64,000 nucleotides of DNA, taken from contig CM050677.1 of NCBI GenBank assembly GCA_027574665.1, positions 2,799,273 to 2,863,272 of the forward strand, written 5' to 3'. Positions 11,501-22,900 of this stretch are shown piece by piece. The DNA comes from Rhynochetos jubatus. Lineage: Eukaryota > Chordata > Aves > Eurypygiformes > Rhynochetidae. Numbering within the stretch: position 1 is the first letter of the stretch; the number at the start of each line of letters is the position of its first letter. A program made the translations under genes and the position numbers. Below the pieces are notes generated by a model. The model made no database searches and was not told the origin of the DNA. It worked only from the letters and a program-made list of their open reading frames with translations.

Positions 11501-13897
11501 TTTGGATCCTGGGAAAGGAGGCCTTGAAGCATAGAATCAAAGCTATGGCCTCTACAAGTGAACATACTGAGGTAAAAATGAAGCTTTGTGACATAGAAAG
11601 GATGCTTTGGACACTGAAGGGAATCCTGTATCCTAGCAAGCCCTGGCTGGATCACCAAAACATCACTTTGGGGCCTTCACATGAGGCTTTGGCAATTAAA
11701 CATGCAGCTTCGGAATCTAAAATCGAGCTCTTGCCAAACACAGCTGAGCCTTTGGAGGATTAAATGAGTCTTGGAAAGATAAATAACGCTTGGAAGCCAA
11801 AGCTAGGACTGTGGAAATGGAAAATGAGGATTTGGACCCTCCGATTGTTGTACTGGAGCCTAAGCTACGGCTTTCGACTCCAGGAAAGGAGGGTTTGGGC
11901 CCTCACAGTGAAGCTTTGGGACCTAAACGGAAAGCTATACATTTCAGACTGAAACCTTCCCGCTCGAAAAATGAGGCTTTGGACACTCCAAATCAGACTC
12001 TGGGAGCTCAAAATGACATTCAGGGCCCTTAACGTGTGTCTTTGGATCCTAAAAGCAGAGCTTGGAACTTGTAAAGGGGAGCTTGGGCCCAAAAAATCTC
12101 TCTTTGGATCCTGGGAAGGAGGCCTTGAAGCATAGAATCAAAGCTATGGCCTCTACAAGTGAACATACTGAGGTAAAAATGAAGCTTTGTGACATAGAAA
12201 GGATGCTTTGGACACTGAAGGGAATCCTGTATCCTAGCAAGCCCTGGCTGGATCACCAAAACATCACTTTGGGGCCTTCACATGAGGCTTTGGCAATTAA
12301 ACATGCAGCTTTGGAATCTAAAATCGAGCTCTTGCCAAACACAGCTGAGCCTTTGGAGCACTAAAAGTATCTTGGAAAGATAATTAAGGCTTGGAAGCCA
12401 AAGCTAAGACTGTGGAAATGGAAAATGAGGATTTGGACCCTTTGATTGTTGTACTGGAGCCTAAGCTACGGCTTTCGACTCCAGGAAAGGTGGGTTTGGG
12501 CCCTCACAGTGAAGCTTTGGGACCTAAAAGGAAAGCTATACATTTCAGACTGAAACCTTCCCGCTCGAAAAATGAGGCTTTGGACACTCCAAATCAGACT
12601 CTGGGAGCTCAAAATGACACTCAGGGCCCTTAACGTGTGTCTTTGGATCCTAAAAGCAGAGCTTGGAACTTGTAAAGGGGAGCTTGGGCCCAAAAAATCT
12701 CTGTTTGGATCCTGGGAAGAGGCCTTGAAGCATAGAATCAAAGCTATGGCCTCTACAAGTGAACCTGCTGAGGTAAAAATGAAGCTTTGTGACATAGAAA
12801 GGATGCTTTGGACACTCAGGTGGAGTCCTGTATCCTAGCAAGCCCTGGCTGGATCACCAAAACATCACTTTGGGGCCTTCACATGAGGCTTTGGCAATTA
12901 AACACGCAGCTTTGGAATCTAAAATCAAGATCTTGCCAAACACAGCTGAGCCTTTGGAGGATTAAATGAATCTTGGAAAGATAAATAAGGCTTGGAAGCC
13001 AAAGCTAAGACTGTGGAAAAGGAAAATGAGGATTTGGACAGCCTAACTGCAGACTTGGAGCCTAAGCCATGGCTTTCTGCAGTAGAAAAGGAGGTTTGGG
13101 CCCTCACAGTGAAGCTTTGGGACCTAAGAGGAAAGATTTACACTTTAGAATCACAGCTTTCCCCTCAAAAAATGAGGTTTTGGACACTCCAAATCAGACT
13201 CTGGGAGCTCAGCATGGCACTCAGGGCCCTTAACGTGTGTCTTTGGATGCTAAAAGCAGAGCTTGGAAATAACAAAGGGGAGCTTGGGCCCAAAAAATCT
13301 CTGTTTGGATCCTGGGAAGAGGCCTTGAAGCATAGAATCAAAGCAATGGCCTCTACAAGTAAATATTCTGAGGTAAAAATGAAGCTTTGTGACACAGAAG
13401 GGATGGTTTGGACACTCAAGGGGAGTCCTGTATCCTAGCAAGCCCCGGCTGGATCACCAAAACGTCACTTTGGGGCCTTCACATGAGGCTTTGGCAATTA
13501 AACACGCAGCTTTGGAATCTAAAATTGAGATCTTGCCAAACACAGCTGAGCCTTTGGAGGATTAAATGAATCTTGGAAAGATAAATAAGGCTTGGAAGCC
13601 AAAGCTAAGACTGTGGAAAAGGAAAATGAGGATTTGGACAGCCTAACTGCAGACTTGGAGCCTAAGCCATGGCTTTCTGCAGTAGAAAAGGAGGTTTGGG
13701 CCCTCACAGTGAAGCTTTGGGACCTAAGAGGAAAGATTTACACTTTAGAATCACAGCTTTCCCCTCAAAAAATGAGGCTTTGGACACTCCAAATCAGACT
13801 CTGGGAGTTCAGCATGGCACTCAGGGCCCTTAACGTGTGTCTTTGGATCCTAAAAGCAGAGCTTGGAACTTATAAAGGGGAGCTTGGACCCAAAAGC
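5541..13897. repeat. Satellite array: ~601-bp higher-order monomers made of 21-bp units
   Basis: Monomer anchors (TTGGAAGCCAAAG) occur at about 5630, 6233, 6835, 7436, 8038, 8783, 9384, 9987, 10588, 11188, 11790, 12391, 12992 and 13592, spaced 600-603 bp except one 745-bp step. Cutting a monomer every 21 bases lines up a recurrent CTTTGGA/CTTGG block: 28 units plus 13 bp give 601. Because 21 is divisible by 3, several frames stay open for 80-148 codons with leucine/tryptophan heptads, but 601 is not, so frames break at each monomer. I see no start context, splice structure or shared long frame that would make it a gene. The first monomer is the most diverged; the last is cut at about 13897. 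Confidence 0.95.
8075..8366. repeat. 146-bp internal tandem duplication within one satellite monomer
   Basis: The segment starting GGATTTGGACCCTCCGATTG at 8075 recurs at 8221, so one monomer is about 745 bp long. The 146-bp length is close to seven 21-bp units (147), as expected if unequal exchange happened in the 21-bp register. Confidence 0.88.
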
Positions 13898-14851
13898 TAT
13901 TTTTTTCTTTTCTGTTGGTAAATTTGTTGACTGGGGACCCACAGATTAAAGCTTCCGTGTCCTGAGGCACACTGCACTATGTCACTGTGACACTGCATCC
14001 TCAGATGGCTTTGGTATCAGTCTCTTATTTCTGTAATAATGCATGACGTGAATTGTAAGTGGCTGGTGGAGGAATTATGTGAATGTGTCTGGTCAAATCA
14101 TTGTAACGCATCATACGGAGTGATGAAATGTTGTTTCAAGGGATACTTTCAGATTGAGACAGGCCCAAAGTTTAGGTCTTCATATAACTTTCACTGAGCC
14201 TATGAGGAGCTGGTGACCTCAACTAAACAAAATATCCCCTCTGTCATCCTCATTGGCTGGTGGTTTTTCGTTTTGTTTAGATACTTGGCTTTGAAAGCAA
14301 AACAAGAGAAAAAGAATACCTTTTTATTAAACCTCAAGAAATGGAATGGGAAAGCAGTTGACAGGAGTGGCTTGTAAACCGAGTGACTGGGTTGTGTCTT
14401 TTAAGGGGATGGGGTCACAACTTAGCAATTAACAGAAAGAAAAGTATTTATCCTATAGTTGTCCCTTTAACAGACTACAAATAATTATCCTGTTTGGATA
14501 CGAAAGAACGGATCCAGAAAAGTTACCTGGCAGACAGCCAAAAGCTGCTGAGCTACACAGCAATCAGGCACTCTCTTTTAGTACAGTTAGTCTGACTGCC
14601 AGAGTGTGGGGCATGTTTTGATGTTTGAGGCCTGTGTTCTGATTTAATTCTCAAACATAAATGGAGGGAAGAGTAGTTTGGGGGATTCTGTTATCCGGTA
14701 TTCTTGTGGCAGTGGGGTCAAACTGGGTTAGTTTTCCTTAAAAAAAACCAAAAAGCTGTATGTGCAACTGTGCAAATGGGTACTTCTCGTTATGTAGATG
14801 ATGGGGCCTGTGCTTTCCAGGATCTTCCTCTGGCTTCTGCCTGCCTTCCAG
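13898..14851. other. Unique sequence, no gene recognised
   Basis: AT-richer single-copy sequence follows the array. No coding, RNA or transposon signature was recognised. Confidence 0.5.
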
Positions 14852-15716
14852 GGATGCTGACCCATCACTGGCACTCCTAAGGTACAACCACCTGAACCTG
14901 CCCATGGTCAGTGACTTGAAATGCTCTTGTAATCCCCACCTCTTCCAGAGTGCAAGTTCATCCGTCTTTGACCAGACACAAAATCCAATGCTGGAATTTG
15001 AAGGTGTTTTCCTTAATTACTGCAGCCTGATTGGTATGAGTATCAGGAGTGACTCAACCCACCTGTATATTAAATCTATTTACTGGTAATACCCTGCCAT
15101 TTTCTCCCAGTAGCAATTTCTGTCCTGCCCTTTTATTTGGGTCCTACTTGTTAAATATGAAAATGCTGCATTGCTGAGCAGCGTCAGGTGGGGTTCAGGG
15201 ACTGCTGCTGCAAATGCTGTGTTTTAACATTTCATAGTGTGCATGTACTTACAGCCCCTGGGTATCACAACAGCCCCTGGGTATCACAACAGCCCAGCCT
15301 ACCTCTTTTGTTGGCCCTCAGACCACAGGCAGAGGCAGCGTGTCAGCCCGTTCAGTAGCTGCTCTTCTGCGTTGCTCTCGGCTTGGCCACCTTGTAATGA
15401 GGGGAAGCGCTGAACCGGTGGGAGCTGTGCTAGCATCACCCGTGCCTGCATGCAGTAACAGAGACACTGGGTTTAAGTATTTCTCCCTTGGAAATGGAAC
15501 TGGGGCTTGATGTGCTTCTCCAGGTTGTTTCAAGATGTCGAGGTTATGGAGAATGACTCACTGACTCCCGATGTCTCTGGAACTGAAGCAAAAAAGTGTG
15601 GAAAGCAGCAGGAAGCTGCTTCTGAAGCAATTACTCCTTCAGGAAGATTTGGGGGGAGGGGGAAATTGCCCAGAAAGAATGACATAACCAGTCCTGCACA
15701 GGACAACCTCATGTGA
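14852..15716 (+). CDS. Candidate exons of an unidentified gene
   Basis: Three segments have splice-like edges that join in one frame: 14852-14881 (after CTTCCAG, before GTACAA), 14949 or 14951-15003 (after a pyrimidine-rich CTCTTCCAG(AG), before GTGTTT) and 15535-15712 (after TTTCAAG, before a strong GTGAGTGG donor, or running into TGA at 15714). The joined peptide is polar and acidic, with LEFE meeting DVEVMENDS at the last junction. I do not recognise the family. It could be part of a gene extending outside the recognised features, or a decayed copy. The agreement of phases is the only support, so chance remains possible. Confidence 0.28.
15252..15295. repeat. Short 19-bp tandem repeat (~2.3 copies)
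   Basis: The unit CAGCCCCTGGGTATCACAA occurs at 15252-15270 and 15271-15289, with a partial third copy after it. Confidence 0.9.
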
Positions 15717-15849
15717 GTGGGGTGCAGCAGCTGAGGGCAGAGGGTACAGCAAAGGCCACACTCCTCGCCTGCCCTCATTCCTGCTGCTTCCCCTCACTGC
15801 TGCCTTTCGGGGCGTTGGCCTCTCCCGGTGAACGTGTCTGCAGACTTGG

Positions 15850-16345
15850 AGGAACCTCACTCTTGCAGAGCAGACGGCGGCCTGCCCATCGCTCCGCGGC
15901 CTGCTGTACCTGGGCTGGTTCGGTGGTGGAGGAATGCCGCCCCTCGACAGCAGACAAAGCCCTGGCCCTCCCTCTGAGCTGCGGGACTACCGGCTCCCCC
16001 GCGAGGTACCCGGTGCCCTCCCTGCGGCTCCGGGCTGCTCAAAGCACCGCCGGGGCGTGGGAGGGGTCTTCTCCGCCGGACGCAGGTCTCGGCCGCCGCC
16101 ACTCGCCGCAGGCAGACGGCATGCGCACTGCGGCAGGCAGGAGCCGCTCCGCGGGGGGCACGGCTAGACCCCTTGCGCGCATGCGCGCTCAGGCCCGGGT
16201 GGGGGTACCGGCGGGGCGGGGGAGCGCGAGGTCTGTGAGGCCGGGCTGCGCTCCAGCTTCTGCGGGCGCTTCGAGGTGAAGGGGGGCAGGATGGCAGGCA
16301 GCAGGGTATAGATCTGTCCTCAGCATGCCGGGAGCTGTAGTCTTC
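15850..16345. promoter_or_regulatory. CpG-island promoter region, probably of the MROH gene
   Basis: CpG is dense here compared with the flanks. A CGCGCATGCGCG palindrome at 16176-16187 fits the NRF1 consensus, and a second NRF1-like GCATGCGCA lies near 16118. At 16321-16341 the minus strand carries a ZNF143/Staf-type element (plus-strand core GGGAGCTGTAGT). These are typical of TATA-less promoters. A GAG|GTGAAG donor at 16275/16276 could end a 5'-UTR exon that splices to the acceptor at 16941, just before the MROH start codon. The direction of transcription is inferred; a minus-strand partner gene is not visible. Confidence 0.6.
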
Positions 16346-16942
16346 CAGCACGGCACTTCTGGGCAGCCGTGTTGGCCTGTGGGCCACTCTGGGAGCTAGT
16401 ATCTTCTGATATAGCCCGGCTGTGTGGCCGATGTGGTCAGAAGGGACAAAAAGTAGGATTTCCCTTAAGCTTGACTGAATCTTACACATTTAATGCCATC
16501 GAGGGGGAGAGGCAGGGCTCTGCAAGGCGCTGAAAGGAAAAGGATGTCCTGGAGGCACGCCAGGGGGTCTGAACGTGGGCCTCTGGGACACACCGTAGGG
16601 TAACAGGTAGTTACAAGGGGACAGGAGGACAAAGAGCGCCCGGGTGCCCGGGCAACACAAGGTATGCCCTGCCCCTCCCACCTGAGCAGTGGCGGGTCAC
16701 AGTGGGGCCCTTTGTGACCTCACCTTGTGACACCCCACTGCTCAGTGGTCAGAGTGGCTGCAGCCTCCAGCCTGCAGTGTGTGGCAGGACGGCAACGGGA
16801 CAGGGCTGGAGCACAGACCAGCCAGGAGCCCCTGAGCACAGCCCATGTCTTTCCCCGCTGCCCCTGGCAGCCCCGCGGTGCTGAGGGTTTTTGTCAAAGC
16901 TTCACCCTTCCTCACCCCTACCCCTTTTGTTCATCCCACAGG

Positions 16943-19900
16943 ATGGCAAAGAGATCCCCCAGGTACTCCAAGATTGCCTGGGAGGAGGAGGACTGGCCTT
17001 CCCAGGACACAAGAGCTCCACCGGAGCCTCAAGAGCTGTGCATGGTCCCACCACTGGAGATCGGTGAGTGAGGGGTCCTGTTGGTCTGGGCATGGCTGAG
17101 GCCAGCGAGCACAGCCTGCTCGACGCCGGGATCATGTCTCCCCGACACACTGGCAGCAGGGGCCCCACAGGTGGGGGCATGACAAGACCTGAAGGACAGG
17201 GCTGCTCAGGGCTTGGGTCTGACCCCAGCGCAGCCTTTCTCCCAAGGAGGGAGAGAGCAGGGGGACTCAGCTCCTGCTCCAGGGCACAGGCAGCAAGAGG
17301 CAGCTGGGCTGGCAGGAGCCAGCGATGCTGAGGGACGGGGACCTTTCCTGCCTGTCTGCAAGAGAGTTCCTCAGCCCAGTGCACTGGGGCTCTCCCTGCT
17401 GCACCGTGCTCCAGCAGCGTGGCCCCTCTGCCAGGCACCCCTCACCCCTGACACACACCAAGGGAACGTGCCAGGGCAGCAGGCACGGGGCTGGATGGAG
17501 GGCAGATCTCCTTCCTCTGCTCTCTCCTGCCACCGGCCCCTCTCAACAGCCCTCCCTGCTCTCCATAATTAGATGACAGCTGGTTACCTGTCTACAGAGA
17601 GATAAAGCAAACCGTGGACTTCATCCAGACCTTTGTCAGGAGCCCCAAAAAGGTAACCGTGGCCATTTCAACTGCGGCTGCGCTGGCAGCTGCTGCCGGG
17701 TTCTGCTGCCTGCTGCTGGGCTGCCGGAGGTGCACTGGCTGGGCAGAGCTACTTCTCCCAGGTCTCACCCCCAGTGCTCCGGTCCCACTGGCCGTGTGTG
17801 CCCCCTGACTCACACTCCCTGTTTGTTTCTCTTCCCACGGCTGCCAGAATGAAGGCCAGAAGATTGAGTTCCTTAAGTGTATCTGCAGCCTATGCAAAAC
17901 AGCCCGGGACTATGAGTTGTCAGAGGGCCTAGACATCTTCTGCCATAGATACAAGCTGGCAGAGAATATCAAGGTGAGGGGACACCTTGTGGCTCTGGGG
18001 AAAGGGGCAAGGTCTCCCGGCACCCTGGGAGGACAGCGCTTGGGCAGGGGGAAGAGTCTGGTGGCACTGGGTGCTGCCAGGTCCCAGCCCAGTTGTGCTC
18101 TGCAGGTGCTGCTGGAAGAGGAGCCCAGGGACCGACTGTGCACGGCAGTGAGGCTGAAAGCCATGCTTGCTATCACCGAATTGAGGTACCTGCCCCTCCC
18201 TCCTGGGGACCCCTGCCCCAGAGGTCCCTGTCCACCTGCTCGAGCACTCGAGGCACTGCTGCCAGCACCAGGCTCTGACTGGCCCCTCTCTCTCTGCAGC
18301 TCAGTGGAGACGGTGCTGGAGGGCAAAGAAGAAAGCCTCCTACACACCTGCTTTAGGAGTGTCTTGTGGCTTCCTCCCATAAACGAAATGCAGGGCCTGG
18401 ACGTTTACCTCTACAATGAGGTCAGTGGCAGTTGAGCTACAGACACCCCCAGTCCCTCTGAGTTGCTCCCTGGCCACCCCTGCTGCAATATGAGCAGAGA
18501 TCCAAGGCAGAGCAGCGTCTCGGCTTTGCTGTACCACCCTCACCCCTTCATCCCCTTCCCGTGGGCCTGGCCACGTCCAGGGCCACAGGCTGCTCTGCCC
18601 TTGGGTGTTTCTGCGAGGCAGTGCAGGAGTCTTCCCTTGGCTCTGGGAGTAGTCCAGATCTGTCTCCTAGTGATAAGTGGGACAGCAGGAAACACTGCTG
18701 CAACTCTTTGTCCTCCTTGCAGACCCTGAAAGCCATGGACACCATGCTGGAGACGTTGGTGCTCAACTCTCCTGCCTCCAGTGTCAGCAAGAAGCTGCAG
18801 AATATCTTCCAGGTCTGGCATGTGCCAAGAGGGGGTCTGTTCCTCATGCTGGGGGAAAGGAGGACAGTGTACTGTGGGGACAGTGCCCATCTCCCTTGGG
18901 TCCCCAGGAGCTGCCCTCCAGGCTCTTCTGGAGCACTGTGGCTGCAGAGGGTGGCATCTGCCTTCCTGCCTGGCCACCAGGTTGGCCCGGGGCGACTGTC
19001 CCAGTCTGCGAGCCCCCCTAGGGCAGGAACCCCACTACAGGCTTTGCTCGAGATCAGGGGAAGCCTTGACAGACTGTGCGAGTGCAGCCCCGGGGCGCAG
19101 CAGTGCTGCTTCTGCTGGAGCCAGTGTCTGCTCCCAGAGCACACCAGCAGCTTCTCTCTGCTCTTCCCAGATGCTGCTGGACTACACCACGTCTGAGAGA
19201 GCGGCTGTGCGGGAGAGGACCATGGAGAGGATTTGGATGCTGAGCCGTTTTCTGGCCAACCATCCCACACTGGATGTAAGGAGCCAGGCACCCTCCAGCC
19301 AGGGCATCTCCCCGTCCCTGCACACCAGAGCAGCCTGCAGCTCTCCCCATGCGGGGCTGCTGCCCAGCTCACTGCTTTAGGAGACGGGGCCCGCGAGGCC
19401 CTGCAAAGCCCTGACCCACCAGGGATGCAGCCCTGCGCACACTCTTGGGTTCAGGGCTTTGGCCCCAGGTGCCGGCCCTCACCCCTTCTGCTTTTCTGCC
19501 TCCCTCTCCCAGACCTGGAATGACTTTGGAAGAGACATGTTCGGCCCTATCTGCTATGGAGACATCCAGTTCCCAATCCTGGGACAGCTGCTGGCACCTC
19601 TCCTCATTTTCCTAGCTTCCAAGGATGTGACTGTGTGTCCAGCTTTCGATGCTCTTTTTGAACTCCTAAAATTCATCGAGCAGCAAAAAGGTAAGAGGAG
19701 TTGTAGTGGGCTGCATCTTTCTTCACACAGACATCTCCTGATAGACCTGCATCTATTCCATATCTCCTTTGTCCCTCTTGCTGCTTCCCGTAGCATCCCA
19801 CCTGTCATTTTGCTGCAGAAGCTGAGTGCTTTCCTGAAGTCCAGGACCTGTCTCTGCTGTTCTCTTTCTTCCTCCTTTCAGGATCTTGAACCCTGCTGTT

Positions 19901-22900
19901 CTGTGGGCCCCACAGCCAAAGCTACCATTCATTGATTCCCATGTCCCAGAGCCATGTCTTCCCTGAGTAAAGACCAGATCTACCTGTGCATCACCCCGGC
20001 GGCTCCCCCCTGTGCCTGTAGCCAGGATCTATTCCTGGCGGCCTCCAGAAATCTCAACTGCTTGTGTCCTGCCATCCTGCAAGCAGATTTCAGAGCAGTT
20101 TGGTAAGCTTGCTGGCGAAGCTGCTGTGTCTTACTGACCTCTCTGTGTTTCCCCACTGTTTAGGCAGGTCATTTCTCAAGGAAAAAGCACCAACGCTCGA
20201 TTGGAAACGTGAGGCCACCTCCGTGCTGGATATGCCCACTGCTGGAGACCTTGCCACGGTAATGAGCTTTCCCTTTGCTGGGATTCTTGTCGGTGGCATC
20301 CGCAGGGCTGGCGTGGCCTCGCTGTCCCTGGTGAGGGGGTTCCTGCTGTCCCTGAGCAAGGACGATGCGAGGGCTGCCCTCCAGTGTCCCAGCAGCAGCT
20401 CCAGTCCTCCTGGCCACCAGCAAGCCCTGGTTGGCTGGAGGGCCAAGCAGCGCCATCAGGACACTCTCTGTGACTGTCTGCGCTCCCTCCTTTCCTCCCG
20501 TAGCTCTTTGCAAAATACCTCCAGCCTTCTGAGAGGACAGACATCGTCCTTGTGACCATCGAGGCGATGAGAGACACCAGCATCTTTGAGAAGGAGGCAG
20601 CAATATACATGCTGAATGTGGCCATGAAAAACCCTGACTACTGGCTGGCGGATGTAAGTGGCCTGTGGCGGGGTTGTGCTGCCCTTCAGCCCTGTCAGGC
20701 CTTGTTCCTCCCTCCCTCCATCCCTCCCTCCCAGAGCCTGGGGCACCTGAAGCCACCTTCAGGCAGCAGAGAGGGATGGAAAGGGCAGCTGAGGACATGG
20801 CTGCACCATCCTCCCCTGTGTCCCCTCCAGGTGCCAAAGATCATGAGCTGCATCCACAAAAACGTGGAAGGCATCAACATGGAGTCAGCCCGGCAGAGCG
20901 TGGGGTCACTACTTCTCCTGCTGACCAATAAGTGCCCCACCGAAGTGGCCATCAGCCTGCCGAAGTTCTCTCCACGAGGAGACGGGTACTGGCCCTGACA
21001 GCCCCAAGGGCTTGTTCCCTGTTGGGAGAGAGGCCTGGAGACTCCCTGCCTGTCCCGGGAGACCCAAGGAATACCGCAGGACACCCCCCGAGGAGCAGGG
21101 CCCTCCTTCCCACCTGGCTTTCCAGCCTTGGTGGGTCACCCAGGCCCAAAGCAGCCCCAGCTGGCCAAGCCAGCCCAGAGCCCCCACACTCCTCCCTGCC
21201 CCAGTGCCATGCTGCTGTGGCTGAGGCAGCCCTGCTGACAGAGCTCTCTGGCTTGCAGCACTGCCCTGGCCATGTGGGAGGTGATGTTTTCCATCCCCCA
21301 GACTTTGGAGAAGATCTTAAAGGAGCTCCATGGAAAACTGTGGGAGGCGAAAGGACACAGCTGGTTCACCTCAGCCACAGAGGACACCTGCACCCCTCCC
21401 TTGGCTGTGAGTTACAGCAAAAAGCCTCCCTCACCTTCAGTGAGCCCAGCAGGCTCTGCCAGCATCTAACCGCTCGGTCTGCTTCAGCTGCTGGCCTCCA
21501 GAGAGTTTTGGTCAGAGGATTTTGGTGAGCAGTCCCACATCGAGAGCTATGAGAGGCATCCAGACCTGGTGACGGTCATCTCCGTGTTGCTCAGAGGCCT
21601 CATCATGCTGTCAGAGAAACCTGTCATGGTGAGCAGGGTGGCGTCAAGGGGAGCAGCTGGAGGCTGGGGCAGTGGGTAAGGCAGTGGTTTGGCCTGGGCT
21701 GGGAGTCAGGCAGTGGGGTGACTGCTCCAAATGCTCTCCCTGCCATGGTGGGGACTGGAGGCTGCCTGGGGAGCTCTCCAGGCACGGAGGGGTCCCAAGC
21801 CATCTGCCCCTTCGGGCCTGTGGGCAAAGGGGGTGGCTGAGCAGGGGACAGGGAGTCTTTGCTTTCCTGCCCTCCCCCTGCTCTCCCACATCCCCATCAC
21901 TGTGCCCATGGCCACCACCAACTAGGAGGCTGCCACAGAGATTCCTGTGCCACCGCCTGCCAGGAAGCCAGACAGGAGGCTGCTGCTCAGTGGCCAGAGC
22001 ATTCTTGCCAGGTGGGCCTTGACTGTTTCACAAAAGGGAAACTCTGTCTTTCATACAGGCCAGGAAAATGCAGGTCCTCTTGCCACATGTCATGGAGTTC
22101 CTGCACGCTGTCAATGAAGACATCACGATGAAGGCCCTGATGGTCTTCACAAATGTCTTGGGTCACCTGAAGAAGACAGAAGCGAGCCCCATCGCTCTGC
22201 AGCTGGTGGAGGAGCTCCTGCCCCTCTTTGATGATGTAAGGCTGTTGTGGGAGCCTGAGCCCTGCAGGTGGGCCAAGGGCAAGGACAGCTGCCCTTCAGG
22301 CAAGCCCTGCGAGCAGCATTTGGAGCAGGGTCTGCTCCCCTGGGCTCTTGTGGGGTGGCTTCTGGGTTTTGCAGCCCAGCACAGCGTCCTGTGGCAGGTT
22401 GATGCCTCCAGGTGACCTGAGCCCCTGTGCTGGGGCCCAGGCCCTGTGCAAAGCACCTGCAGTCCCAGAGCTTCTCTCAGGGCCCTCAGGGCTCCACAGC
22501 TGTGCTGCCAGGCAGGACCAGCAATTCCCACAGCTCCAGTGTGCAGAGCCCAAACCTGGAGCATCTCCCCTCACATCTGCCATGCTCAAGCCCTTGGGTA
22601 ATGCTCCTAGTAAGCAGGGAGTGGCTCTTTCTCAAGTCACTCTCTCCTTCTCCCTACCAGAAGTCCAGCCATGTGAGAGAGCTCTCCATCAGCCTCTTCA
22701 GAGACCTGGTGCAGACTATGCTGGGGAAGGACAGAAGAATGATGAAGAAGAAACTGCGAAGGTGCCTGCTCCTGCTCTTCTTTCACATGCATGATGAGAC
22801 CGACAGCGTGGCTGAGGTAAAGATTTCAAATGTGGCCAGTGACACAGGGACGGGCGTGCTGACCCCCTGGGCATGAGGGACAAGAGCTGCTGGCAGTCGG

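Noticed and set aside
5541..13897. CRISPR-like or VNTR array
   Set aside because: Eukaryotic context and continuous diverged units with no spacers; it is a higher-order satellite.
6233..13921. A coiled-coil protein gene encoded by the repeated open frames
   Set aside because: The heptads come from the 21-bp DNA period, 601 bp shifts the frame at every monomer, stops recur and no ATG or splice context is shared.
15857..16489. 210-codon minus-strand frame in the CpG island
   Set aside because: Arg/Pro-rich composition typical of CpG-island noise; no splice or family evidence.
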